A stretch of 7,580 bases of DNA, from NCBI GenBank assembly GCA_964627855.1, contig CAZVLE010000129.1, positions 1 through 7,580 of the forward strand, read 5' to 3'. Shown piece after piece: positions 1-6,417 of the stretch. Position 1 is the stretch's first letter. The number at the start of each line of letters is the position of its first letter. The translations under genes and the position numbers were made by a program. This DNA is from CAZVLE01 sp964627855 (GTDB taxonomy: Bacteria; Bacillota; Dethiobacteria; DTU022). The notes below the pieces were generated by a model. It was not told where the DNA came from, searched no databases, and saw only the letters and a program-made list of their open reading frames with translations.

Positions 1-18
1 TCTAGTTTAAGTGTACGG

Positions 19-231
19 CTGTTCCAAGGTGTCCGGGCTGCCCATAAACTTAAGTCGCATTAAGTGGAAACAGTTCAGCCGGAGCTTTTCGCCGCCTTCC
101 CTCAACAATCGTCATCCTGACTAGCTTTCGGCGTGATCCATCCAGCATCACGGCCGGCGAAACTGCCCGGCTTCACCGACCACTAAAGCTGCTCCTACGA
201 ATTTATAGGCAGCGCGGATACCTTGGAACAG
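19..231. repeat. Long imperfect inverted repeat (foldback) with nested hairpins
   Basis: Bases 20-51 pair with 199-230. Of 32 positions, 27 are Watson-Crick, two are G-T (31 with 219, 51 with 199) and three are mismatches (36, 43, 49). The outermost 11 bp (TGTTCCAAGGT against ACCTTGGAACA) are perfect, and position 19 also pairs with 231. Further inward, 60-67 pairs with 180-187 (7 of 8), 77-82 with 167-172 (6 of 6) and 87-94 with 155-162 (8 of 8). No clear target-site duplication flanks it and no transposase is present, so a MITE-like or REP-like origin is possible but unproven. The repeat itself is directly visible; its meaning is not. Confidence 0.85.
19..231 (-). ncRNA. Candidate structured RNA of unknown class
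   Basis: This is an interpretation of the foldback. Besides the closing stem (20-48 with 202-230) the interior contains local hairpins that a plain inverted duplication would not need: 48-53 with 60-65 (6 bp, 6-base loop), 111-114 with 118-121 (4 bp, 3-base loop) and 132-137 with 147-152 (6 bp, extendable across a one-base bulge). The bases left unpaired are purine-rich on the minus strand (GAAAG, GAAAAG, GAGGGAAGG), as is common for joining regions of folded RNAs, so the minus strand is the likelier sense. I cannot assign a known family. A HEARO/OMEGA-type RNA, a dispersed foldback element or an unknown RNA all remain possible. No convincing promoter was seen for it. Confidence 0.35.
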
Positions 232-241
232 GAAATCATTA

Positions 242-271
242 TTGTCATATTCCAGGCTGAGCAGTTATGTT
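242..271 (+). promoter_or_regulatory. Weak sigma-A-type promoter candidate for the activase fusion gene
   Basis: TTGTCA at 242-247 matches the -35 consensus at 5 of 6 positions. TATGTT at 266-271 matches the -10 consensus at 4 of 6, with an 18-base spacer. Transcription would start near 278, giving a leader of about 40 bases before the ATG at 320. It lies just downstream of the foldback element, so that element would not be part of this transcript. The -10 is poor and the assignment is tentative. Confidence 0.3.
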
Positions 272-305
272 GTGTTTAAGGATGCGATTGCTATTGCCAG
301 TTTTT

Positions 306-310
306 AAAGG
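306..310 (+). promoter_or_regulatory. Ribosome binding site that decides the activase start
   Basis: AAAGG lies directly against an in-frame GTG at 311 (no spacing), three bases from a TTG at 314, and nine bases from the ATG at 320. Only the ATG has workable spacing, so it is preferred over the longer GTG reading, which would add three residues. Confidence 0.6.
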
Positions 311-319
311 GTGTTGAAG

Positions 320-3300
320 ATGAACGAAAAGGAGCCTGAACCATTTTCACCTATACGCCTTGGGCTAGATATGGGTGTTTTCTCAGCCAAAGGGGTTCTG
401 ATTGATCATAATCACATTGCCAGGGTTAGCTTTCCTACAGTGGGGAAACCTGTTGAGGCTGCCCGGAAATGTATTACCAGGCTTTTAGATGGTAAATCTG
501 CAAACCCGGTCAAGATTGGCATAATGGGTCAAAACGCCCGCCTGGTTGGAGAATGTCTCGGTATTGAACCACTGCTGGAGATTGAATCATTACAAGCCGG
601 CCTTATGCAGCAGAATATCAAAACCGATTATCTTCTTTCACTCGGGCATGAGAATATTTATTACCTGGAGCTGGGTAATAATGGAGATATTAATTATTTT
701 AGTCGTAACGGCCAATGTGCAGCGGGAAGCGGCTCATTCTGGTATCAACAGGCGACCAGGATGGGTTATAATGATCAAGAACTGGCCAGGATAGCGGCTG
801 AATCAGAAACAACCGTGCCCATTTCCGGACGCTGCGCCGTTTTTGCTAAATCGGATATGACTCATGCCATCAATGAGGGCGCGACGCAAAACGCAGTATC
901 GGCTGGTATGGCTAAAGCCCTGGTGGAAAACATTCTTAGCAGTGTAGCTTTGAACAGAATACAGGGCCCAGGATTATTAACTGTAATCGGTGGAGTGGCA
1001 AATAACAAGGCAGTATTAAAGCATCTTACCGAATATGCTGAAAAGATGGGAATTGAAATTAATATTCCCGTTAACCACCAATACCTCGGTGCTGCCGGAG
1101 CAGCAGTTCATGGAACGAAAATCAATTTAACGGCAATTACCGTTCAGCAATTGACTACCCCGGCCTACAGAACGGAAAAGCCCCTGCCCCCGCTTGAGCC
1201 TGGCCGGGTTTGTTATTTAAACAGTCGGCAATCAGATCAGGATCCTGGTTGTTACGATCTGAACAGAGTTTTTCTTGGAGTGGACTGTGGCTCCGTTTCT
1301 ACTAAATGTGTCCTTCTTGACCAGGCCGGCCGGCAGATCGGTGGCGTGTATCTTCCCACCACCGGACGGCCTGCTCTTCAGGTTCTTCAACTGATCAGGG
1401 AAGTTGAAAAACGCTATGGGTCAATGCTTAGTGGGGTTCCGATTACAGCCTGCACAACAGGTTCGGGCCGCTTTTTATCCCAGAAGATTCTCAATGCAGA
1501 ATATGCAGTCGATGAAATTACCTGCCAGGCTGCAGGAATTAAGCATCTCTTTCCCGATCAAAAGATTCTTTCCATAATCGAGATTGGCGGCGAGGATTCT
1601 AAATTTATCCAGTTGCGGGAAGGCACCCTTTTCGACTACAATATGAATCCGGTCTGTGCTGCCGGTACCGGGACTTTTTTAGAAAACCTGGCAGAATTGC
1701 TCGGGGTAAGCATTAAAGACGAGTTTTCCGATCAAGCCTTTTCTGCAGATTATGCTGTCGACCTCGGTGACATATGTACGCTTATATCACAATCAATTCT
1801 CAATTCTGCTTCAGCCAGGGGATTGCCTCTCAATGAACAACTTGCCAGCCTGGCCTATTCTTCAGCGCAAAACTATTTAAGCAAGACAGTTGATAAGCGA
1901 CCATTAGAAGGGTTGATCGTATTTGCCGGCGCTACAGCAAAAAACCATGCCCTGGCGGCAGCCCTGGCTGCAATTTGTGAAAAAATAGTTTATGTTCCGG
2001 ATAAGCCAGAATTGACCGGGGCCCTGGGCAGTGCCCTGATGGCAAGACAGTTTTACAGACAGGGACAGAAAAGTAAGAACTCTTTTAGCAGCCTGGACAA
2101 TATCAGTGATTTTTCCAGTTCGAAAAAACCCTGCCGTGCCGAATGTAAACATGAACACAGTTGTGTCCTCAATATCATTAAATTCGCCGACGGAAAAAAA
2201 TTCATTTATGGTGATCGTTGTGGTCGATACTCCGGCCTTGACAGGCAGAAAGCAGATGAAGATGGCGTCGATTATGCTCTTAGAAGAGCTCATTTATTTG
2301 CAAAAGCTGCAGGAAAAGGCGAGGGCGGCAGTCCCACTGTCGGAATAGCTAGAGCCGGCCTTTACTTCGAGTATTATCCCTTCTGGTCGACTTTTTTCAG
2401 TGACCTGGGTTGCAGCCTTACTGTCACTGCTGATACTTCGCCGGAAACTTTGCAGAAAGGCAAAGTGGCCCTTGACTCGGAAATGTGTTATCCGATGAAA
2501 GTTATCATCGGGCATTACAGTGAACTGAAAAACATGAATCCCGACTATATCTTTGTTCCCGAAGTGGTAAATACAGAGGCATTACCCTGGGCGGATCAGT
2601 GGCCGCGTTCTTTTGTCTGCCCTCTGCTGCAAACCCTGCGAGGAACGGTGCAGAATTCTCTTGCTATCGATGATGATCAACTACTTTATGCCCAACTTAA
2701 TTACCGGGCCGGCTACAGTGGTATCAGGGATCAAATGCGACCCCTTGCCTTGAAAATACTCGGCCGGAAGTTTAATGAAAAGCGCTTTGAAAAAGCCCTT
2801 AAGCAAGCATACAAAGCCCTGGAACGCTACAAAGAAAACATGGTCAGGGTCAGTGAAGAGATTTTCAGAGAATTGAAGCAAGATCCCACCCGTGTAACAG
2901 CAGTCATTTTAAGCCGTAGTTACACTTTATACGACGAATTTATCTCAAAGAGAGTGATGCATTACGCCAGTATTTGCGACATCACGCCAGTTCCCCAGGA
3001 ATACCTTTTTCTCTATCTGCAATATTGGTTTGATGGAGATTTATCGTCCTCTTTCCTCGATCCATTTCGTGCTGAATTTATCGCTTACCTTAATGAACAG
3101 GTCAGCAGCCTGGAAAATATTTATCCGGCTCAACTGCAACGGATATTGTCGGTTGTTATGCTGGTCAATTTTTTAAATGGAAAAAGAGCAGAAACCGGGT
3201 TGCCACGCTTGAATATTATCTTCCTGGATCCATTTAAGTGCGGCCCCAATGCAATGCTACGACATTATTTAAATGGTATGACCAGTTATCTGCGCCTGAC

Positions 3301-4681
3301 TTTAGATGAGCATACGGCAGCGGCGGGTATGATTACCAGGTTGGAAGCCTTTCGGAATACCTGTCTTTCGAATAACAGCAAAAGTGAAATAAAAGTAATA
3401 TCTACCGCTACCACTTCGTTTGCAGACAAAGAATGGCGCAAAATCCTTGTTCCCGAGCCGACAAGGCATGCGGATATCTTTGTCTCCATGTTTAAACGCG
3501 CCGGGATTGAGGCAGCGCTCCTGCCCCGGGGTATTAGAGGCGACCTTTCACTGGCCCAGCGTTACATTAACGGTGAAGAATGTTTACCCTTCATGCAAAA
3601 TGTGCAAGATTATCTTTCCTACCTCAACTCAAATTGTGGAGAAAGCGATGGTCTGGTCTTCTTTCAGGGCTGGGCCTGTGGCCCATGCCGTTATGGCCTT
3701 TACGCCCCTACGCAGTCTCTGATCATCAACAGGGCCGGCTGTGGTTCGCGCAAAGTTTGCGCCATCAGGTTTAGTGATATTCTCACTCGTTTTGGCATCG
3801 GGTTCGTGCTTGTTCTTTTCAACGGACTGTTTGCAATCGATTTGTTATATAAAATGCTTCACAAAACCAGGCCTTATGAATTAAAAGCGGGTAGCGCCGA
3901 ACGCCTCTTTGAAAAGTTTGTAAAAAAGTTGTCTGCTTTGCTGGAAAGCCAGAATTATAGCGGACTGTTTCATATTGCCTGGGGCAGATACAGGAAGGCC
4001 ATGGAAAAGTTAATTGCAGAAGCAGCAGAAGATTTCTCTCGGTTACCCCTTGCAAAGATAAATAAGCCGCGTATCCTGCTGGGTGGTGAGTTCTATGTTC
4101 GTCTTGATGATCGTTGTAACCAGTCGGTTATTGAACTGATTGAAAAAGCCGGGGGAGAGGTATGTATTGCTCCGATGACCGAAGTCTTCACCTATACTCT
4201 TTACATTGATTGTTTTGAGGCCAGGCAGGCTTTTAAGGTCAACCGCAGGCCTGCCGATATTTTTAAACAACTTGCTTATAGCCTGATGCTTAAAATCGCT
4301 CACCGCGACGAAGTGGCCCTGCAAAAGGCTGCCGGCAGTTTTCTTGAAGATCTGTACGAACCTGCCCCGGAAGAAATCATGAAGAGAGCCGGTAAATATG
4401 TTTCATCTCATTACGGTGGCGAACCGCCGATGACTATCGGGCGCGTTGCCGCCTTTGCAGGGAGAAAGCGTGTTTCAGGCGCTATATTTGTTGCTCCCTT
4501 TACCTGCATGCCCGGTTCAGTTGTTGAAGCGCTCCAGGGCAGCCTGCAGGATGAACTTAATATACCGATTATTTCCGTTTATTATGATGGCAGGGAAAGC
4601 GCAAACCGTAATGAAATGGTTGAGGGGCTGGTTTTCCAGGCCCGTCAGAGGTTAAAAAAAGAAAATACATCTTGCTCATAG
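320..4681 (+). CDS. Giant tandem CoA dehydratase activase fusion (BadF/BadG/HgdC x2 + DUF2229 + HgdB-like region)
   Basis: This 1453-residue protein is numbered from the ATG at 320. The first HgdC-type ATPase domain (about 13-265) has cysteines C133 (in QCAAGSGSF) and C172, 39 residues apart, as the two [4Fe-4S] ligands are in HgdC. A second, more canonical domain (about 318-577) has the phosphate loop DCGSVSTK (322-329), TTGSGR (379-384), IGGEDSK (422-428), C446 (in CAAGTGTF) and C486. A cysteine-rich linker follows (C605, C609, C615, C634). Then comes a DUF2229-type region (about 674-900; PFW at 687, SEMCYP around C723), and a C-terminal region resembling the HgdB-like dehydratase fold (GWACGPCRYG with C1120 and C1123; C1088, C1141, C1147, C1266; TCMPG with C1396). 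Family knowledge says HgdC-type activases use ATP to drive an electron into a dehydratase or related double-cubane enzyme. The reaction and acceptor here are unknown. The protein is cytoplasmic, with no signal peptide. Length fits the roughly 1400-residue fused activases of anaerobes. No separate dehydratase subunits adjoin it. Confidence 0.9.
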   Translation: MNEKEPEPFSPIRLGLDMGVFSAKGVLIDHNHIARVSFPTVGKPVEAARKCITRLLDGKSANPVKIGIMGQNARLVGECLGIEPLLEIESLQAGLMQQNIKTDYLLSLGHENIYYLELGNNGDINYFSRNGQCAAGSGSFWYQQATRMGYNDQELARIAAESETTVPISGRCAVFAKSDMTHAINEGATQNAVSAGMAKALVENILSSVALNRIQGPGLLTVIGGVANNKAVLKHLTEYAEKMGIEINIPVNHQYLGAAGAAVHGTKINLTAITVQQLTTPAYRTEKPLPPLEPGRVCYLNSRQSDQDPGCYDLNRVFLGVDCGSVSTKCVLLDQAGRQIGGVYLPTTGRPALQVLQLIREVEKRYGSMLSGVPITACTTGSGRFLSQKILNAEYAVDEITCQAAGIKHLFPDQKILSIIEIGGEDSKFIQLREGTLFDYNMNPVCAAGTGTFLENLAELLGVSIKDEFSDQAFSADYAVDLGDICTLISQSILNSASARGLPLNEQLASLAYSSAQNYLSKTVDKRPLEGLIVFAGATAKNHALAAALAAICEKIVYVPDKPELTGALGSALMARQFYRQGQKSKNSFSSLDNISDFSSSKKPCRAECKHEHSCVLNIIKFADGKKFIYGDRCGRYSGLDRQKADEDGVDYALRRAHLFAKAAGKGEGGSPTVGIARAGLYFEYYPFWSTFFSDLGCSLTVTADTSPETLQKGKVALDSEMCYPMKVIIGHYSELKNMNPDYIFVPEVVNTEALPWADQWPRSFVCPLLQTLRGTVQNSLAIDDDQLLYAQLNYRAGYSGIRDQMRPLALKILGRKFNEKRFEKALKQAYKALERYKENMVRVSEEIFRELKQDPTRVTAVILSRSYTLYDEFISKRVMHYASICDITPVPQEYLFLYLQYWFDGDLSSSFLDPFRAEFIAYLNEQVSSLENIYPAQLQRILSVVMLVNFLNGKRAETGLPRLNIIFLDPFKCGPNAMLRHYLNGMTSYLRLTLDEHTAAAGMITRLEAFRNTCLSNNSKSEIKVISTATTSFADKEWRKILVPEPTRHADIFVSMFKRAGIEAALLPRGIRGDLSLAQRYINGEECLPFMQNVQDYLSYLNSNCGESDGLVFFQGWACGPCRYGLYAPTQSLIINRAGCGSRKVCAIRFSDILTRFGIGFVLVLFNGLFAIDLLYKMLHKTRPYELKAGSAERLFEKFVKKLSALLESQNYSGLFHIAWGRYRKAMEKLIAEAAEDFSRLPLAKINKPRILLGGEFYVRLDDRCNQSVIELIEKAGGEVCIAPMTEVFTYTLYIDCFEARQAFKVNRRPADIFKQLAYSLMLKIAHRDEVALQKAAGSFLEDLYEPAPEEIMKRAGKYVSSHYGGEPPMTIGRVAAFAGRKRVSGAIFVAPFTCMPGSVVEALQGSLQDELNIPIISVYYDGRESANRNEMVEGLVFQARQRLKKENTSCS

Positions 4682-5017
4682 TTCCAGACGGACAACCGTA
4701 ACGGCTTTAATGGCACAGGGACGCATTGTTCCTCTGTCGAGGGTTATTTCCCCGCTGGTCGGGTCGAAGCGTAGCGGCACCCCCCTGAAATGCTGGTACC
4801 CGTTGCTATCTAAAATCGTTATATTTAAAGCCAGCCCCCGCGCGACGGCTTCTTCGAGCATGCACTGCATCTGCCACTGTTCCTGTTCATCGAGGAAATT
4901 GCGGCGATGGGCCTCTTCCCATTCGATCCTGGCATGGTGTTTTTGCAGGTTTTCACAGTGTTCCGGTAGCATCATTTTGCTGCAGGCAAATTGCCGGCCG
5001 GCTTTTTTATTAATCAT
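4676..5017 (-). CDS. YolD-like protein, partner of the adjacent Y-family polymerase
   Basis: This 113-residue soluble protein matches the YolD-like pattern. It has a short basic N-terminus, then KMMLPEHCENLQKHH (14-28), which resembles the conserved 'lPEH...L' opening of the family, followed by a charged, probably helical stretch with LDEQEQWQMQCMLEEAVARG (42-61). The second half is a beta-rich, Sm-like part (about 62-113) containing the RG...FDP...I pattern seen in YolD and YqjX. Family members are small partners encoded beside UvrX/YqjW-type polymerases in Bacillota and their prophages; their biochemical role is not settled, and an accessory or regulatory role in lesion bypass is inferred. 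The start ATG overlaps the polymerase TGA (ATGA). Only a poor G-run lies nine bases upstream, which points to translational coupling. Its stop lies inside the end of the convergent activase gene, a 6-base overlap. Confidence 0.85.
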   Translation of the reverse strand: MINKKAGRQFACSKMMLPEHCENLQKHHARIEWEEAHRRNFLDEQEQWQMQCMLEEAVARGLALNITILDSNGYQHFRGVPLRFDPTSGEITLDRGTMRPCAIKAVTVVRLEL

Positions 5018-6246
5018 GCATCATGGCCCCCAATTTTGCCGGCGCGCTGTAAAAACTGTGCACCCGGCGCCAGTGAAGAGGCACGGAAGATGCTGGTTTT
5101 GCCGAAACGTTCACGGAGCAGGTCAGCCGTGCGGGTCAGGCGTTCCTGCTGGTCGCAGCGTTCGGTTCGACAAAGCTGGAGCTGGCGATAAGCAGTAAGG
5201 CCGGTCAGGCTTATGCCTACGGCACGCAGGGGCTTCCTGTCCCAGTGTGTCCGGAATAGCTGCAGTACGGTGGGGTAAACCTCGAGTGCTGTGGCCGTAT
5301 GAAAAGGCAGTTTTTTCTGGCGTGAGAAACCGGTCGGGTAAGCAAAGTCGGATCCTTTGCAGTATAGGTGAACGGTAGAAGCGATTTTTCTCTGCCGGCG
5401 GGTTCTGAAACAGACTTCTTCTGTCATCTCAAGCAGGACCAGCTCTATTTCTTCCTGCCGACGATAATCCCGGGGCAGTGTTGCAGTATGGCCGACACCT
5501 TTTTGCTCCGGCACCAGGTTTGATTCAAGCGAAGAATAATCGATGCCCCGGGCATTGAGCCAGAGCAGCTCGCCGTTTATGCCCCAGCGCCTGCGCAGTG
5601 TTTCCCGGGGCAGACCGGCCAGATGTCCAATTGTCCGGATCCCGATTCGCCTAAAATTGCGCTCCATGCGATGACCAACGCCAAAGAGAGAACCAATTGG
5701 CAGGGGCCAGGTATAGGCGGGATAGTTTTCATCGTCAAGAGCGAAAAAGGCGAAAGGGTTTTTTTTGGCAAAGCAGTCACAGGCCATTTTAGCCTGGAGC
5801 ATATTTTCTCCCATGCCGATGCGGCAGCGTATGCCCGTTTCAAGCAGAACTGTTTCGCGCATCGTTTCTGCTGCTTCACGGGGACTGCCAAAGAGGTGCG
5901 CAGATCCGGTCAGATCAAGAAACTGTTCATCAATTGAATAAGGCAGCACACGGTCGCTGAAGCGTTCGAAGATAGCGGTTATTCGCAGGGAATAGTCAAT
6001 ATATTTTTGCATCCGGGGATGCACAAAAACGATCCAGGGACACATGCGCCGCGCTTCCCAGGCCGGTTGCCCGGTTTTTACACCGTGGGCCTTGGCTTCA
6101 GGACTGGCAGCAAGGATAATGCCATGTCGCAGGGCCGGATCGCCGCACACTGCTACCGGGCGACCATGCAGGGAGGGATTTTCGGCTTTTTCGACGCTGG
6201 CGTAAAAGGATTCCATATCGACCAGAAAGATGGTTCTTTTACCCAT
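5014..6246 (-). CDS. Y-family translesion DNA polymerase (UvrX/YqjW-like, DinB superfamily)
   Basis: This 410-residue error-prone polymerase, numbered from the ATG at 6246, copies past damaged DNA bases. The palm opens with FLVDMESFYASVE: D10 is the first catalytic metal ligand and Y15 the steric-gate residue that excludes ribonucleotides. YSIDEQFLDLT carries the other catalytic acids, D106 and E107. A helix-hairpin-helix thumb lies at about 184-213 (FGVGHRMERNFRRIGIRTIG), and a little-finger domain fills about 250-350. The C-terminus ends with the FRASSL...KIGGH pattern of this subfamily. The beta-clamp site is degenerate: QLQLC (355-359) instead of QLxLF. A GTG at 6258 could add four residues, but it is part of the Shine-Dalgarno sequence, so the ATG is preferred. 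It is the first gene of a two-gene operon with the YolD-like gene. A LexA-type box and strong extended -10 upstream indicate SOS induction. Length is normal and no catalytic residue is missing. It fits the UvrX clade better than Pol IV because of its YolD partner. Confidence 0.93.
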   Translation of the reverse strand: MGKRTIFLVDMESFYASVEKAENPSLHGRPVAVCGDPALRHGIILAASPEAKAHGVKTGQPAWEARRMCPWIVFVHPRMQKYIDYSLRITAIFERFSDRVLPYSIDEQFLDLTGSAHLFGSPREAAETMRETVLLETGIRCRIGMGENMLQAKMACDCFAKKNPFAFFALDDENYPAYTWPLPIGSLFGVGHRMERNFRRIGIRTIGHLAGLPRETLRRRWGINGELLWLNARGIDYSSLESNLVPEQKGVGHTATLPRDYRRQEEIELVLLEMTEEVCFRTRRQRKIASTVHLYCKGSDFAYPTGFSRQKKLPFHTATALEVYPTVLQLFRTHWDRKPLRAVGISLTGLTAYRQLQLCRTERCDQQERLTRTADLLRERFGKTSIFRASSLAPGAQFLQRAGKIGGHDA

Positions 6247-6257
6247 CGCGCGGAACA

Positions 6258-6263
6258 CTCCTT
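6258..6263 (-). promoter_or_regulatory. Ribosome binding site of the polymerase gene
   Basis: On the minus strand AAGGAG runs from 6263 to 6258. Its last G is the first base of the alternative GTG start at 6258, so that codon cannot use it. The ATG at 6246 sits 11 bases downstream, slightly long but usable, and the encoded protein then begins MGKRTIFLVDMESFY, as expected for the family. Confidence 0.65.
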
Positions 6264-6266
6264 ATG

Positions 6267-6280
6267 CGAACTTATGTTTG
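6267..6280. promoter_or_regulatory. LexA (SOS) operator upstream of the polymerase operon
   Basis: CGAACTTATGTTTG matches the Gram-positive LexA/DinR box (CGAAC-N4-GTTCG type; core GAAC-N4-GTTC) at seven of eight core positions, the difference being GTTT for GTTC. It begins eight bases downstream of the minus-strand -10 hexamer, so bound LexA would cover about +3 to +16 of the transcript and block initiation. It lies immediately before the ribosome binding site. Location, spacing and the nature of the gene (a translesion polymerase) all agree. Confidence 0.8.
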
Positions 6281-6288
6281 CAAAGCTC

Positions 6289-6316
6289 ATTATATCACTC
6301 TGCCGTAAAAAGTAAA
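6289..6316 (-). promoter_or_regulatory. Extended -10 promoter of the polymerase-YolD operon
   Basis: On the minus strand a perfect TATAAT lies at 6294-6289, preceded by TG one base upstream (TGATATAAT, an extended -10). The -35 candidate TTTACT (6316-6311) matches 4 of 6 positions with a 16-base spacer; the extended -10 could compensate for the weak -35. The predicted start near 6282 gives a 36-base leader before the ATG at 6246. Confidence 0.7.
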
Positions 6317-6399
6317 GGACAAAAAATTAATTCACCGGCGCCTATTTAAAGGGGGCAGGATTTAAGGCTGTTTCTGGAGAATATTTACCGGTCAGAAAT

Positions 6400-6407
6400 A
6401 AGGAGGT
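6400..6407 (+). promoter_or_regulatory. Strong ribosome binding site of the CoA-transferase gene
   Basis: AAGGAGGT is a near-perfect complement to the 16S rRNA tail, ten bases before the ATG at 6418. It fixes the start and suggests efficient translation. A promoter for this gene must lie between 6259 and 6399 because the upstream gene is divergent, but I saw no convincing -35/-10 pair on the plus strand. Confidence 0.85.
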
Positions 6408-6417
6408 TGAAAAGTTT

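Noticed and set aside
311..319. GTG at 311 or TTG at 314 as the activase start
   Set aside because: Both lie too close to the only ribosome binding site (306-310); the ATG at 320 has workable spacing.
1904..2293. 129-residue minus-strand open frame inside the activase gene
   Set aside because: It lies antisense to a well-supported coding region and has no recognisable domain. The other short frames inside the activase and polymerase genes were rejected for the same reason.
3800..3868. Hydrophobic segment FGIGFVLVLFNGLFAIDLLY as a membrane helix
   Set aside because: It is interrupted by G, N and D residues, is embedded in a soluble enzyme-like region, and resembles a buried core segment of the family.
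4654..4667. T-rich tract on the minus strand just after the YolD-like stop as an intrinsic terminator
   Set aside because: No GC-rich hairpin precedes it; it is a lysine-rich stretch of the activase C-terminus read on the other strand.
4688..4699. Short hairpin ACGG-ACAA-CCGT after the activase stop as a terminator
   Set aside because: The stem is only four base pairs, no T-run follows, and it lies within the YolD-like coding sequence.
5623..5937. 104-residue plus-strand open frame opposite the polymerase gene
   Set aside because: It is a shadow of the polymerase frame, with no ribosome binding site or family resemblance.
6382..6387. TATTTA as a -10 for the CoA-transferase gene
   Set aside because: No acceptable -35 lies 16-18 bases upstream. 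A promoter must exist here but cannot be placed with confidence.
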